A DNA stretch of 7,927 nucleotides from an uncultured Mucispirillum sp. (GCA_945929285.1 CAMEOC010000038.1:1-7927); one strand, 5' to 3'; numbered from the stretch's first letter, positions 1-6,286 are shown. Numbers and translations are program-made. Notes: generated by a model not told the origin, from the sequence alone.

Positions 1-1020
1 CTACCTACCTTTATAGTGGAGCTCATAATAATTTTTATACTCGCCATTTATTATGTTTTCCCACCATTTTTTATTATCTAAATACCACTGAATAGTTTTT
101 TTAATACCATCTTCAAATTTAGTTGCAGGTAGCCAGCCAAGCTCTGTATGTATTTTAGTTGGGTCTATGGCATAACGCATATCATGGCCTGGCCTGTCTG
201 TTACATACCTAATTAAATCTTCACTTTTGCCAAGTTCTTTTAATATTATTTTAACCACTTCTAAATTACTTTTTTCATTGTGGCCACCAATATTATAAAC
301 TTCACCAACTTTTCCTTTATGTATAATTAAATCAATGGCAGAGCAGTGGTCTTCCACATAAAGCCAGTCGCGCACATTTTCGCCTTTGCCATAAACTGGC
401 AGTGCTTTATTATTTAAAGCATTAGCTATCATTAAAGGTATAAGCTTTTCTGGAAAATGGTATGGTCCATAGTTATTGGAGCACCTGGAAATTGTAACAG
501 GCAGTTTAAATGTTCTAAAATAAGCCTGCACCAGTAAATCAGCAGATGCTTTAGAAGCAGAATATGGACTTGAAGTATGAAGTGGTGTAGTTTCTGTGAA
601 AAATAAGTCTGGCCTATCCAGTGGTAAATCACCATACACTTCATCAGTTGATACTTGATGATATCTTTCTATTCCATATTTTCTGCAGGCATCCATTAAT
701 ACACCTGTGCCTATTACATTTGTCTGTAAAAATATAGAAGGGTTTTCAATAGACCTATCCACATGGCTTTCTGCTGCAAAGTTTACTACAATATTTGGGT
801 TTTCTTTTTCAAATATTTCATAAACTGCATTTCTATCTGCTATATCTGCTTTATAAAACTTAAAATTAGGGTTATCTTTTACACTTTCTAGTGTTTCCAT
901 ATTACCTGCATAAGTTAAAGCATCAAGGCATATTATTTGATAATCGCTGTATTTATTTAGCATATAGTGGACAAAGTTGCCCCCTATAAAACCTGCCCCA
1001 CCTGTTACTATGATTTTCAT
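1..1020 (-). CDS. rfbB: dTDP-glucose 4,6-dehydratase (RfbB/RmlB)
   Basis: Cytoplasmic NAD-dependent enzyme that converts dTDP-glucose to dTDP-4-keto-6-deoxyglucose, the second step of dTDP-L-rhamnose synthesis. The product is 339 aa, normal for the family. It is an extended SDR: the dinucleotide-binding glycines are G7, G10 and G13 in TGGAGFIGG. The catalytic STDEVYG motif is at 124-130 (T125, D126, E127), and the YxxxK pair is Y153/K157 in SPYSASK. RCSNNYGPYHFPEKLIP further on is a typical substrate-site segment. I chose the ATG at 1020 because GAGGG sits 8 bases upstream; an in-frame ATG at 1035 overlaps that ribosome-binding site and only adds MRVNN. The start lies 1 base past the rfbC stop, so translation is probably coupled. 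The stop codon (TAG) is at the very edge of the window, so the gene is complete but its downstream neighbour is not visible. Confidence 0.97.
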   Translation of the reverse strand: MKIIVTGGAGFIGGNFVHYMLNKYSDYQIICLDALTYAGNMETLESVKDNPNFKFYKADIADRNAVYEIFEKENPNIVVNFAAESHVDRSIENPSIFLQTNVIGTGVLMDACRKYGIERYHQVSTDEVYGDLPLDRPDLFFTETTPLHTSSPYSASKASADLLVQAYFRTFKLPVTISRCSNNYGPYHFPEKLIPLMIANALNNKALPVYGKGENVRDWLYVEDHCSAIDLIIHKGKVGEVYNIGGHNEKSNLEVVKIILKELGKSEDLIRYVTDRPGHDMRYAIDPTKIHTELGWLPATKFEDGIKKTIQWYLDNKKWWENIINGEYKNYYELHYKGR

Positions 1021-1021
1021 G

Positions 1022-1582
1022 TTATTTACCCTCATATATAAAATTTACATCGCTGTCTTTAAGTTTTGGTGCAGAAGCATCTTTTTCTGATATTACAGGG
1101 TTTTCCACCTGCCAGTTTACACCTATTTCCTCATCGCACCATAATATGCTTCTATCTTGTTCTGCATTATAGTAGTTATCTGCTTTATATAAAAATTCCA
1201 CATTATCTGTTAATGTTACAAAACCGTGGCCAAAACCTCTTGGTATTAAAAGCTGGCGTTTATTTTCTGCAGATAATTCAACAGCTACCCATTTTTTATA
1301 TGTTGGTGAGCCTTTTCTTAAATCAACTGCCACATCTAATACAGCACCCATTCCCACTCGCACAAGCTTTGCTTGAGATGCACTACCATTTTGAAAATGA
1401 ATGCCCCTTAATGTGCCTTTTGTGGCAGAAAATGACTGGTTATCCTGCACAAAATCGTAGTTGAGCCCATGTGCTTCAAATTTCCTTTTAGAATAACTTT
1501 CAAAAAAATAGCCTCTTTTATCTCCAAATACTTTTGGCTCTATTATATATACGCCTTCTAATTCTGTTTTTATTACATTCAT
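1022..1582 (-). CDS. rfbC: dTDP-4-dehydrorhamnose 3,5-epimerase (RfbC/RmlC)
   Basis: Cupin-fold epimerase that inverts C3 and C5 of dTDP-4-keto-6-deoxyglucose to give dTDP-4-keto-L-rhamnose. The product is 186 aa, the usual length. Family landmarks visible are the N-terminal GDKRGYFFESY, the catalytic histidine in LRGIHFQ (H62), the conserved lysine in QAKLVR (K72), D83 in VLDVAVDLRKGSPTY, the IPRGFGHGF segment at 113-121, and the active-site tyrosine Y132 in FLYK. The C-terminal ISEKDASAPKL is also typical. ATG at 1582 is preceded by AGGA 7 bases upstream. Only 4 bases separate it from the rfbA stop, and 1 base separates its own stop from rfbB, so it is the middle gene of a compact operon. 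Confidence 0.97.
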   Translation of the reverse strand: MNVIKTELEGVYIIEPKVFGDKRGYFFESYSKRKFEAHGLNYDFVQDNQSFSATKGTLRGIHFQNGSASQAKLVRVGMGAVLDVAVDLRKGSPTYKKWVAVELSAENKRQLLIPRGFGHGFVTLTDNVEFLYKADNYYNAEQDRSILWCDEEIGVNWQVENPVISEKDASAPKLKDSDVNFIYEGK

Positions 1583-1586
1583 ACTG

Positions 1587-2465
1587 CTATCCTAAATATT
1601 TTCCTTCTGCCACATTATATAAAAACTGACCGTATGGACTTTTGCCGTATTTTTTAGCTGATGTTAAAAGCCCCTCTTTACTTATCCAGCCTTGACGGTA
1701 AGCTATTTCTTCTATTGCTGCAACCTGTATGCCCTGGCGTTTTTCTATTACTCTTATAAACTCACCAGCATAAGCTAAAGCTTCCATTGTGCCAGTATCA
1801 AGCCAGGCATAGCCCCTGCCTAAAGTAACCACATTTAATGAGCCGTCCTGCAAATACATATTGTTAAGGTCAGTAATCTCAAGCTCACCTCGTGCTGAAG
1901 GTTTTACTTTTTTAGCAAACTCACACACCCTGTTATCATAAAAATAAAGCCCTGTTACACAATAATTGCTTTTTGGGTTTTTAGGCTTTTCTTCTATGGA
2001 AATAGCTTTGCCATTTTCATCAAACTCCACTATACCAAACCTTTCAGGGTCTTCCACATAGTAGCCAAATATGGTGGCACCGTGTTCTTTTAATGCTGCT
2101 GTTTGCAAGTGGCGGGAAAGCCCGTTGCCATAAAAAATATTATCACCTAATATCATGGCGCAGCTATCACCATCTATAAATTTTTCTCCTATTATAAAAG
2201 CTTGAGCCAAACCATCTGGGCTTGGCTGAACTTCATAAGATAACTTAATACCATAAGATGAGCCATCCCCTAAAAGCTCGCGAAATTTTGGTAAATCCTG
2301 GGGGGTAGATATTATTAAAATATCTTTTATACCTGCAAGCATAAGTGTAGATAATGGGTAAAAAATCATTGGCTTATCATAAACTGGCAGCAGCTGTTTT
2401 GAAATAGTCATAGTAAGTGGGTAAAGCCTTGTGCCTGAGCCACCTGCTAAAATTATACCTTTCAT
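1587..2465 (-). CDS. rfbA: Glucose-1-phosphate thymidylyltransferase (RfbA/RmlA)
   Basis: First committed enzyme of dTDP-rhamnose synthesis: glucose-1-phosphate + dTTP gives dTDP-glucose + PPi. In this family dTDP-rhamnose inhibits the enzyme allosterically (established knowledge). The product is 292 aa, full length. The nucleotidyltransferase signature [13 protein letters not shown] runs from residue 6, with [12 protein letters not shown] after it. The Mg-binding LGDN contains D108, EEKP is at 158-161, [10 protein letters not shown] at 192-201, and WLDTGT at 221-226 supplies the second metal aspartate D223. ATG at 2465 has GAGG 5 bases upstream. It is the first gene of the rfbACB block and has its own strong promoter, so the block does not depend on ridA transcription. 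A 66-base gap separates it from ridA. Confidence 0.97.
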   Translation of the reverse strand: MKGIILAGGSGTRLYPLTMTISKQLLPVYDKPMIFYPLSTLMLAGIKDILIISTPQDLPKFRELLGDGSSYGIKLSYEVQPSPDGLAQAFIIGEKFIDGDSCAMILGDNIFYGNGLSRHLQTAALKEHGATIFGYYVEDPERFGIVEFDENGKAISIEEKPKNPKSNYCVTGLYFYDNRVCEFAKKVKPSARGELEITDLNNMYLQDGSLNVVTLGRGYAWLDTGTMEALAYAGEFIRVIEKRQGIQVAAIEEIAYRQGWISKEGLLTSAKKYGKSPYGQFLYNVAEGKYLG

Positions 2466-2490
2466 ACTAACCTCATTTTATATTTTATAT

Positions 2491-2520
2491 ATCATATCAA
2501 AATATATTTAATATTGTCAA
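2491..2520 (-). promoter_or_regulatory. Sigma70-type promoter of rfbACB
   Basis: Reading the minus strand, a perfect TTGACA (2520-2515) is followed after 18 bases by TATGAT (2496-2491), five of six consensus positions. The predicted transcription start is near 2484, giving a leader of about 19 bases that contains little beyond the GAGG ribosome-binding site. It is the best -35 match in the window. No operator-like repeat was seen around it, so expression may be constitutive. Confidence 0.75.
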
Positions 2521-2531
2521 TGATGCTAAGC

Positions 2532-2906
2532 TTATTTATATGCAATTACTTCTATTTCCACAAGCACATCTTTTGGAAGCCTTGCTACTTCCACTGTGCT
2601 TCTTGCTGGAAATGGTTTTGTAAAATATATTTCATATACTCCATTCATTTCTGCAAAATCGTTCATATCTTTTATAAATACAGTTGTTTTTATAACATTA
2701 TCTATGCTGGAGCCTGCACTTATTAATATGGCAGATACATTTTCAAGCACTTGTTTTGTCTGCTCTTTTATATTATTAGGTATTTCACCATTGGTTGGGT
2801 TTACAGGAATCTGCCCGGAAGCAAATATTAAGTTTTCCCATAATATACCTTGAGAGTATGGGCCTATGGCTTTTGGTGCATTATCTGTTGATATTTCTTT
2901 TTTCAT
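2532..2906 (-). CDS. ridA: RidA family enamine/imine deaminase
   Basis: Cytoplasmic Rid (YjgF/YER057c/UK114) protein. The family hydrolyses reactive 2-aminoacrylate and related imines released by PLP enzymes. The product is 124 aa from the chosen start. Features seen are [11 protein letters not shown] (Y17), [14 protein letters not shown], the active-site arginine R102 in [14 protein letters not shown], and E117 in LVEIEVIAY. These match the residues needed for deaminase activity in true RidA, so an active enzyme is inferred. The cysteine common in the E. coli ARSCVEVARLP stretch is threonine here. ATG at 2906 has GAGG 6 bases upstream. An in-frame TTG at 2918 lies upstream of that site and is rejected. 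The gene is transcribed away from marC and towards rfbA; no terminator is visible in the 66-base gap, so read-through into rfb is possible. Confidence 0.93.
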   Translation of the reverse strand: MKKEISTDNAPKAIGPYSQGILWENLIFASGQIPVNPTNGEIPNNIKEQTKQVLENVSAILISAGSSIDNVIKTTVFIKDMNDFAEMNGVYEIYFTKPFPARSTVEVARLPKDVLVEIEVIAYK

Positions 2907-2940
2907 AATTAACCTCAAATTTATAATTTATGTTTTTTAT

Positions 2941-2969
2941 AGTATGTTATAAACTTTTATATTAGTCAA
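2941..2969 (-). promoter_or_regulatory. Putative ridA promoter
   Basis: On the minus strand TTGACT (2969-2964) is followed after 17 bases by CATACT (2946-2941). The -35 is five of six, the -10 four of six. The predicted start is near 2934, giving a leader of about 28 bases. Its -35 lies 10 bases from the -35 of the divergent marC promoter, so the two RNA polymerase sites are back to back. An alternative -10, TACTAT, would need a 19-base spacer. Confidence 0.5.
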
Positions 2970-2979
2970 TAAATTTTAC

Positions 2980-3007
2980 TTGATATTATAATAAAAAGGT
3001 ATATAGT
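2980..3007 (+). promoter_or_regulatory. Putative marC promoter
   Basis: TTGATA (2980-2985), a 16-base spacer, then TATAGT (3002-3007). The predicted start near 3014 gives a leader of about 24 bases that contains AAGG at 3027-3030. The T-tract and C before the -35 (TTTTACTTGATA) resemble the two promoters upstream of the Pmp3-like gene and metY, which read TTTTGCTTGA. Confidence 0.55.
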
Positions 3008-3037
3008 GCAAATATAATAATATATCAAGGTATAGTT

Positions 3038-3673
3038 ATGTTTTCTAATATTGAATCTGTTGTATATGCAGTATTTTTAGCCTCCATTGCTGTGGTGGCA
3101 GTTATGAACCCTTTTGGCAACCTGCCCCAGTTTTTAGCAATGACAGACAGCATGCCTGTAAAAATTAGAAAACACTTATTTAGAAATATTTTAATTACTG
3201 CTTTTGTTATAGTTATGATATTTTTATTTGCAGGCCCTTTAGTTATGAATTATATGTTTAGGGTTTCTTTAGATGAACTGCGGGTGGCAGGCGGGCTTAT
3301 ACTTGTGGTTATGGGTATAAAAAATCTGCTTTTTCCTAATACTTCCACAAGAGATTATGCCCATTATCAAGATATGAGTGAAGATGAACTTATCCGCCGT
3401 TCTATTATCCCTATGGCTTTTCCTATGCTTATTGGCCCAGGTACACTTTCCACTGTTGTGGTTATGGCTGCAGAAGGTGGTATGAAAACTACTATTTCAG
3501 GTATTATTATAGCGTTTATATTTATGGCAGTGCTTTTTTATATGGCAGCATTTATAGAAAGGCTTCTTGGTAAACTTGTGCTTTTTGTTACAGCCCGTAT
3601 TATGCAGGTTTTTATTGTTGCAATGGGTGTTAAGATGATGCTTATAGGCTTAGGTGTAACCCCTCTCCATTAA
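3038..3673 (+). CDS. MarC family (UPF0056) integral membrane protein
   Basis: Predicted inner-membrane protein of 211 aa, the usual size for MarC/YhgN/YchE proteins, some of which have been annotated as amino-acid or antibiotic transporters without a settled function. About six hydrophobic segments are visible, near residues 8-30, 51-74, 80-99, 126-147, 152-173 and 181-208. Two family signatures mark the two halves of the protein: MNPFGNLPQFLAMT near the N terminus and PMAFPMLIGPGTLSTVV near residue 125. They fit the internal-repeat architecture of this superfamily. ATG at 3038 has AAGG 7 bases upstream. The gene is divergent from ridA. Its stop codon shares a TTAA palindrome with the stop of the convergent gene, so there is no 3' spacer and no visible terminator. 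Family assignment is firm; substrate cannot be read from sequence. Confidence 0.93.
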   Translation: MFSNIESVVYAVFLASIAVVAVMNPFGNLPQFLAMTDSMPVKIRKHLFRNILITAFVIVMIFLFAGPLVMNYMFRVSLDELRVAGGLILVVMGIKNLLFPNTSTRDYAHYQDMSEDELIRRSIIPMAFPMLIGPGTLSTVVVMAAEGGMKTTISGIIIAFIFMAVLFYMAAFIERLLGKLVLFVTARIMQVFIVAMGVKMMLIGLGVTPLH

Positions 3674-4074
3674 TCACATTTTAGCCCCTTTGGGCATCTG
3701 CCAATATTTCTTTCATCTGGCACAAGTATTAAAGGCTCTGGCTCTTTTGCCATAGGGTCTTTATACCTTAAATCTGGCTCAAAAAGTAATGGTGGTTCTG
3801 GCTCTTTTTCATAATAGCGCTGCAGCATCTCATCTTGAAGCTCCCTGTCAAATAATATTTCAGGCTCTTTAAAGGGCAGCTCCATTCTTGTCATATCTGG
3901 GTCTTCTAAATATGGCTCATCTACTTCATCTGGGTTATTAAAAGGGTCTATTAATTTTGGGTCACCATAAGGCTTTGGCTCTTTTGGCTCCACCCCTCGC
4001 ACAATAGGACCGCCTATATTTTGAGCATATACATTAATTGTAAATAAAAGAAGAAAAACTATTACTCGCCACAT
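3670..4074 (-). CDS. Unrecognised secreted acidic Pro/Glu-repeat protein
   Basis: I do not recognise this 134-aa protein. A Sec signal peptide is clear: MWR, a hydrophobic core to about residue 14, and VYA before a likely cleavage after A17. The mature part is rich in Pro, Glu and Asp, with a degenerate repeat: KEPKPYGDP at 31, DEPYLEDPD at 52, KEPEILFD at 69, KEPEPPLLFEPD at 90 and KEPEPLILVPD at 110. The spacing is about 16-22 residues. It ends with two cysteines, C127 and C133, in RCPKGLKCD, which could form a disulfide outside the cytoplasm. No lipobox is present. The ribosome-binding site is weak (GGTG about 4 bases upstream of ATG 4074). It converges on marC and is divergent from the 94-aa secreted protein. 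An extended, periplasmic or surface-exposed spacer or binding protein is possible, but no function can be assigned. Confidence 0.8.
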   Translation of the reverse strand: MWRVIVFLLLFTINVYAQNIGGPIVRGVEPKEPKPYGDPKLIDPFNNPDEVDEPYLEDPDMTRMELPFKEPEILFDRELQDEMLQRYYEKEPEPPLLFEPDLRYKDPMAKEPEPLILVPDERNIGRCPKGLKCD

Positions 4075-4096
4075 ATTACACCATATTTATGACTTT

Positions 4097-4102
4097 ATCA
4101 TA
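4097..4102 (-). promoter_or_regulatory. Possible -10 box for the acidic repeat protein gene
   Basis: Minus-strand TATGAT (4102-4097) would place a transcription start near 4090, about 15 bases upstream of the ATG at 4074. No good -35 sits at 16-18 bases; TTATCA at a 19-base spacing overlaps the -35 of the opposite promoter. The call is weak. Confidence 0.3.
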
Positions 4103-4120
4103 AACTATATATAAAATAAA

Positions 4121-4149
4121 TTGATAATTTCTTATTTTTTATATATTAT
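4121..4149 (+). promoter_or_regulatory. Putative promoter giving a leaderless transcript
   Basis: TTGATA (4121-4126), exactly 17 bases, then TATTAT (4144-4149); each box matches five or four of six consensus positions. Only 6 bases separate the -10 from the ATG at 4156, so a start 7 bases downstream of the -10 would fall on the A of the start codon. There is no Shine-Dalgarno-like sequence before this ATG, which agrees with leaderless translation. The surroundings are very AT-rich, so chance matches to promoter boxes are a real risk. Confidence 0.45.
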
Positions 4150-4155
4150 TAATAT

Positions 4156-4440
4156 ATGAAAGTATTATGTATTTTATTTTTATTATTTGCAATACCTTTT
4201 AATGTTTTTTCTCTAACACTTGATGAAGCCACTCTTTACGGCCAGCGAATACTAGTGTGTAATAACTATGAACTAAAATACTGGAAACTTGTGCAGTTTG
4301 GGGATAAAAATAATAACAGCAGCCAATATAAAATATATGATACCATAAAACATAAATCATACCCTTTAGAGCAATGCTCCCTTTATAAATGCAGCCCAGA
4401 GCCAGATAAAATGTATAAATGCAAAATGAGAGATAAGTAA
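4156..4440 (+). CDS. Unrecognised small secreted protein with four mature cysteines
   Basis: A 94-aa product that I do not recognise. It starts with a Sec signal peptide (MKVLCILFLLFAIPFNVFS) with likely cleavage after S19, so the mature protein would be about 75 aa and lie in the periplasm or outside. Mature cysteines are C35, C74, C79 and C89, enough for two disulfides. The second half is Lys- and Tyr-rich, for example IYDTIKHKSYPLEQC. The ATG at 4156 is set by the signal peptide; it lacks a ribosome-binding site and sits 6 bases after a plausible -10 box, so translation may be leaderless. The stop overlaps the start of the MFS gene in TAATG, so the two are translationally coupled. The absence of a known domain makes function open; export or sensing linked to the transporter is only a guess from position. 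Confidence 0.72.
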   Translation: MKVLCILFLLFAIPFNVFSLTLDEATLYGQRILVCNNYELKYWKLVQFGDKNNNSSQYKIYDTIKHKSYPLEQCSLYKCSPEPDKMYKCKMRDK

Positions 4441-5705
4441 TGCTTACCATAAGGCTTCCCCTTCGCTTTGACCCAAACACTTTTTCTGCCCTAAAATCAA
4501 GGGAATTTAAAATATACCTTGCAGGCCAGTCTGCTGCAATGACAGGGGTATGGGTGCAAAAACTTGCTTCTGCCTGGCTTGTTTACCGCCTAACACAATC
4601 ACCTTTAAAGCTTGGGTTAATAGAGCTTTTAGCTAATGCCCCCATATTTATTATTGGGCTTTTAGCAGGAGCATACCTGGAAAAACATGATAAACGAAAT
4701 ACTTTAATGTTTACCCAGTTTTTAACTATGGTGCATGCTTTGATTATGGCAGTATTAGTATTAACTAACACCATAAATTACTATATGATAATGGGCTTAA
4801 GCCTTTATTTAGGAATAGTTTCTGCCATAGATATGCCTGCCAGGCAGTCATCTATTTTACTAATGGTGGAAAATAGAAAAGATTTAAAAAGTGCCCTTGC
4901 TTTACAGTCTATGACCTTTAATCTTTCCAGGTTAATTGGCCCTTCCATAGCAGGTTTTATAGTATATTATGCCGGGGAAGGTTTTTGCTTTTTACTTACC
5001 GCCCTGCTGTATATGCCTGTGCTTTATGCTTTATATATTATAAAATTTAAAGAAATGAAATATGATAACCATGAAAAACAAAATATGGTAAAAGATGTGG
5101 CAGACGGTTTTAAATATATAAAAAACTTTTACTCACTTCGCACTATGTTTATATTTCTTGGTATATTTGGGCTTTTTTCCTATTCTTATACTGTAATGTT
5201 TCCCATATTTGCAAGAGATATTCTCCAGGGTGATTCAAAACTTTTAGGGTTTTTAATGGGGCTTTTTGGTTTTGGTGCTATTATGGGTGCTTTTTCTGTG
5301 GCTTCACTTGTAAAATTAGAAGAAATGCCAAAACCTGTTGTAAAAGTAAGCCTGCTTTATTCCATAAGCCTTGCTCTTTTTGCCATATCCCCATTTCCTG
5401 GGCTTTCTATGCTGCTTGTTATACCTGCAGGCCTTGGGCTTGTGGCTACTTTTATTGCATCAAATACACTTTTTCAAACTATTTCTTCCATAGAAATGCG
5501 AAGCAGAGTAATAAGTATATACACCATTGTAAACTTAGGCTTTGGACCAATAGGCTGTTTTCTTGCAGGCTCCATTACAGAACATATTCCACCACAAGCC
5601 ACCATGCTTATTTGGTGCTTTATTATGATGATGGCTTCTCTTTTCCTTTTAATAAATATGAAAAAAGTTAATAAGGAAATAAAACCTATTATAAATAACT
5701 TTTAA
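4440..5705 (+). CDS. MFS transporter, MFS_3/DHA3-type exporter
   Basis: Inner-membrane major facilitator of 421 aa, full length, with about 12 hydrophobic segments. It belongs to the group that includes the enterobactin exporter EntS and many predicted drug or siderophore exporters. Seen directly are the N-terminal FKIYLAGQSAAMTGVWVQ, LVYRLTQSPLKLGLIELL, the motif-A-like loop LLAGAYLEKHDKRNTL at about 74-89, DMPARQSSILLMV, and ALALQSMTFNLSRLIGPSIAG. The second half carries AGLGLVATFIASNTLFQT and EMRSRVISIY. The ATG overlaps the stop of the upstream small secreted protein gene by one base (TAATG), with GAGAG about 7 bases upstream. It is thus cotranscribed with that gene. The stop shares a TTAA with the convergent gene. 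Export by proton antiport is expected from the family; the substrate is unknown. Confidence 0.92.
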   Translation: MLTIRLPLRFDPNTFSALKSREFKIYLAGQSAAMTGVWVQKLASAWLVYRLTQSPLKLGLIELLANAPIFIIGLLAGAYLEKHDKRNTLMFTQFLTMVHALIMAVLVLTNTINYYMIMGLSLYLGIVSAIDMPARQSSILLMVENRKDLKSALALQSMTFNLSRLIGPSIAGFIVYYAGEGFCFLLTALLYMPVLYALYIIKFKEMKYDNHEKQNMVKDVADGFKYIKNFYSLRTMFIFLGIFGLFSYSYTVMFPIFARDILQGDSKLLGFLMGLFGFGAIMGAFSVASLVKLEEMPKPVVKVSLLYSISLALFAISPFPGLSMLLVIPAGLGLVATFIASNTLFQTISSIEMRSRVISIYTIVNLGFGPIGCFLAGSITEHIPPQATMLIWCFIMMMASLFLLINMKKVNKEIKPIINNF

Positions 5706-6184
5706 TTTTTACCACAGTATATAAGCTTTATGGTGCTAAAAGCTGCATCTTTTGAAATATCTGAAACATTTAGCATGGTTTTATATAAACCATCTATATG
5801 CTTTTCTTCCTTTGTGCTTAATGCTTCATCATTTTGTATTTTTAAAAGGGTATTTTTAGCTATATCACAAGTTATATTTTTGTCTGCTGCTATATTTTCA
5901 GCTAAAATATTTTCAGCTACTTCCTGGGCTTTTTTACTTGTTTCTTCTGTTATTTTACCAGTTATACTGCCAGCAAATTCTTCCACATGGCCTATGGCGT
6001 TTTCAACTGCTTCTTTTCCTGCCTGGTCATTTTCTAAAGCATCGCCCACCTGCTTTGTCATATCGCCAATTATATTTTTTGCATAATCTGCTACTTCTTT
6101 TATATCCATATTTTCATTAACTACCTTTTGGTATATGATACCTGCTAATATTGCTATTACCGCCGCAATTAAAATTGTTCGCAT
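5702..6184 (-). CDS. Unrecognised membrane-anchored helical protein
   Basis: I do not recognise this 160-aa protein. One hydrophobic stretch (about residues 4-18, ILIAAVIAILAGIIY) preceded by MR and followed by QK suggests an N-terminal anchor or uncleaved signal, with the rest probably outside the cytoplasm. The remainder looks almost wholly alpha-helical and acidic, rich in Glu, Lys and Ala (about 28-100), with heptad-like stretches such as EEFAGSITGKITEETSKKAQEV split by glycines. The C-terminal part holds two cysteines, C106 and C157. ATG at 6184 is chosen because GAGGTG lies 5 bases upstream; an upstream in-frame ATG at 6214 would place that site inside the coding region. It is divergent from the exported MBL hydrolase, with a mirror-image promoter pair between. 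A YtxH-like or other envelope helical protein is conceivable but not shown. Confidence 0.75.
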   Translation of the reverse strand: MRTILIAAVIAILAGIIYQKVVNENMDIKEVADYAKNIIGDMTKQVGDALENDQAGKEAVENAIGHVEEFAGSITGKITEETSKKAQEVAENILAENIAADKNITCDIAKNTLLKIQNDEALSTKEEKHIDGLYKTMLNVSDISKDAAFSTIKLIYCGKN

Positions 6185-6203
6185 TTTTTCACCTCGTAAA
6201 AAT

Positions 6204-6231
6204 ACTATATTCATTTTTGATATTTATGCAA
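6204..6231 (-). promoter_or_regulatory. Putative promoter of the anchored helical protein
   Basis: On the minus strand TTGCAT (6231-6226), 16 bases, then TATAGT (6209-6204). The -10 matches five of six; the -35 matches only TTG. The gap from the -10 to the start codon at 6184 is 19 bases, the same as for the opposite promoter. The weak -35 suggests dependence on an activator. Confidence 0.4.
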
Positions 6232-6245
6232 GTAGTGTTTGCATA
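6225..6245. promoter_or_regulatory. Inverted repeat, candidate operator for a divergent gene pair
   Basis: A perfect 7-bp inverted repeat, TATGCAA at 6225-6231 and TTGCATA at 6239-6245, with 7 bases between. Arm centres are 14 bases apart. Each arm contains the putative -35 box of one of the two divergent promoters. Its size suits a dimeric helix-turn-helix regulator, but no regulator gene is in the window. Confidence 0.4.
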
Positions 6246-6267
6246 TATTACTTATTTTATATATATT
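6239..6267 (+). promoter_or_regulatory. Putative promoter of the exported MBL hydrolase
   Basis: TTGCAT (6239-6244), 17 bases, then TATATT (6262-6267), followed by 19 bases to the ATG. The -10 is five of six and the -35 is poor. The leader holds AGGTG at 6278-6282. AT-richness makes other -10 placements possible nearby. Confidence 0.4.
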
Positions 6268-6286
6268 AACTTAAGTTAGGTGTTTC

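Noticed and set aside
1066..1464. 132-codon open frame on the plus strand inside rfbC
   Set aside because: It is antisense to a fully recognised enzyme, lacks family features, and is low-complexity in the way antisense frames in AT-rich DNA are.
2532..2918. Longer ridA from a TTG at 2918
   Set aside because: The GAGG site at 2913-2916 lies inside that extension and fits the ATG at 2906, which also gives the family's normal N terminus.
3684..3696. GCCC-CTTT-GGGC hairpin after marC as a terminator
   Set aside because: The stem is four pairs and no T-run follows on either strand; the bases are explained by coding for the CPKG end of the acidic protein.
4199..4480. 93-codon minus-strand open frame across the small secreted gene and MFS start
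   Set aside because: It overlaps the start of a certain MFS gene and its coupled partner, and no ribosome-binding site or protein family supports it.
5660..5710. Bidirectional terminator around the MFS/160-aa junction
   Set aside because: T-runs exist on both strands, but the only stem is GTTA/TAAC with mismatched extension, too weak to call.
5724..5744. AGCTTT/AAAGCT hairpin as a terminator for the MFS gene
   Set aside because: Six-base arms inside the coding end of the opposite gene with no T-run after them; likely chance.
5730..6086. 118-codon plus-strand open frame opposite the 160-aa gene
   Set aside because: The minus-strand frame has a good ribosome-binding site (GAGGTG), a coherent membrane anchor and helical composition; the plus frame has no ribosome-binding site and Ser/Phe-rich antisense-like composition.
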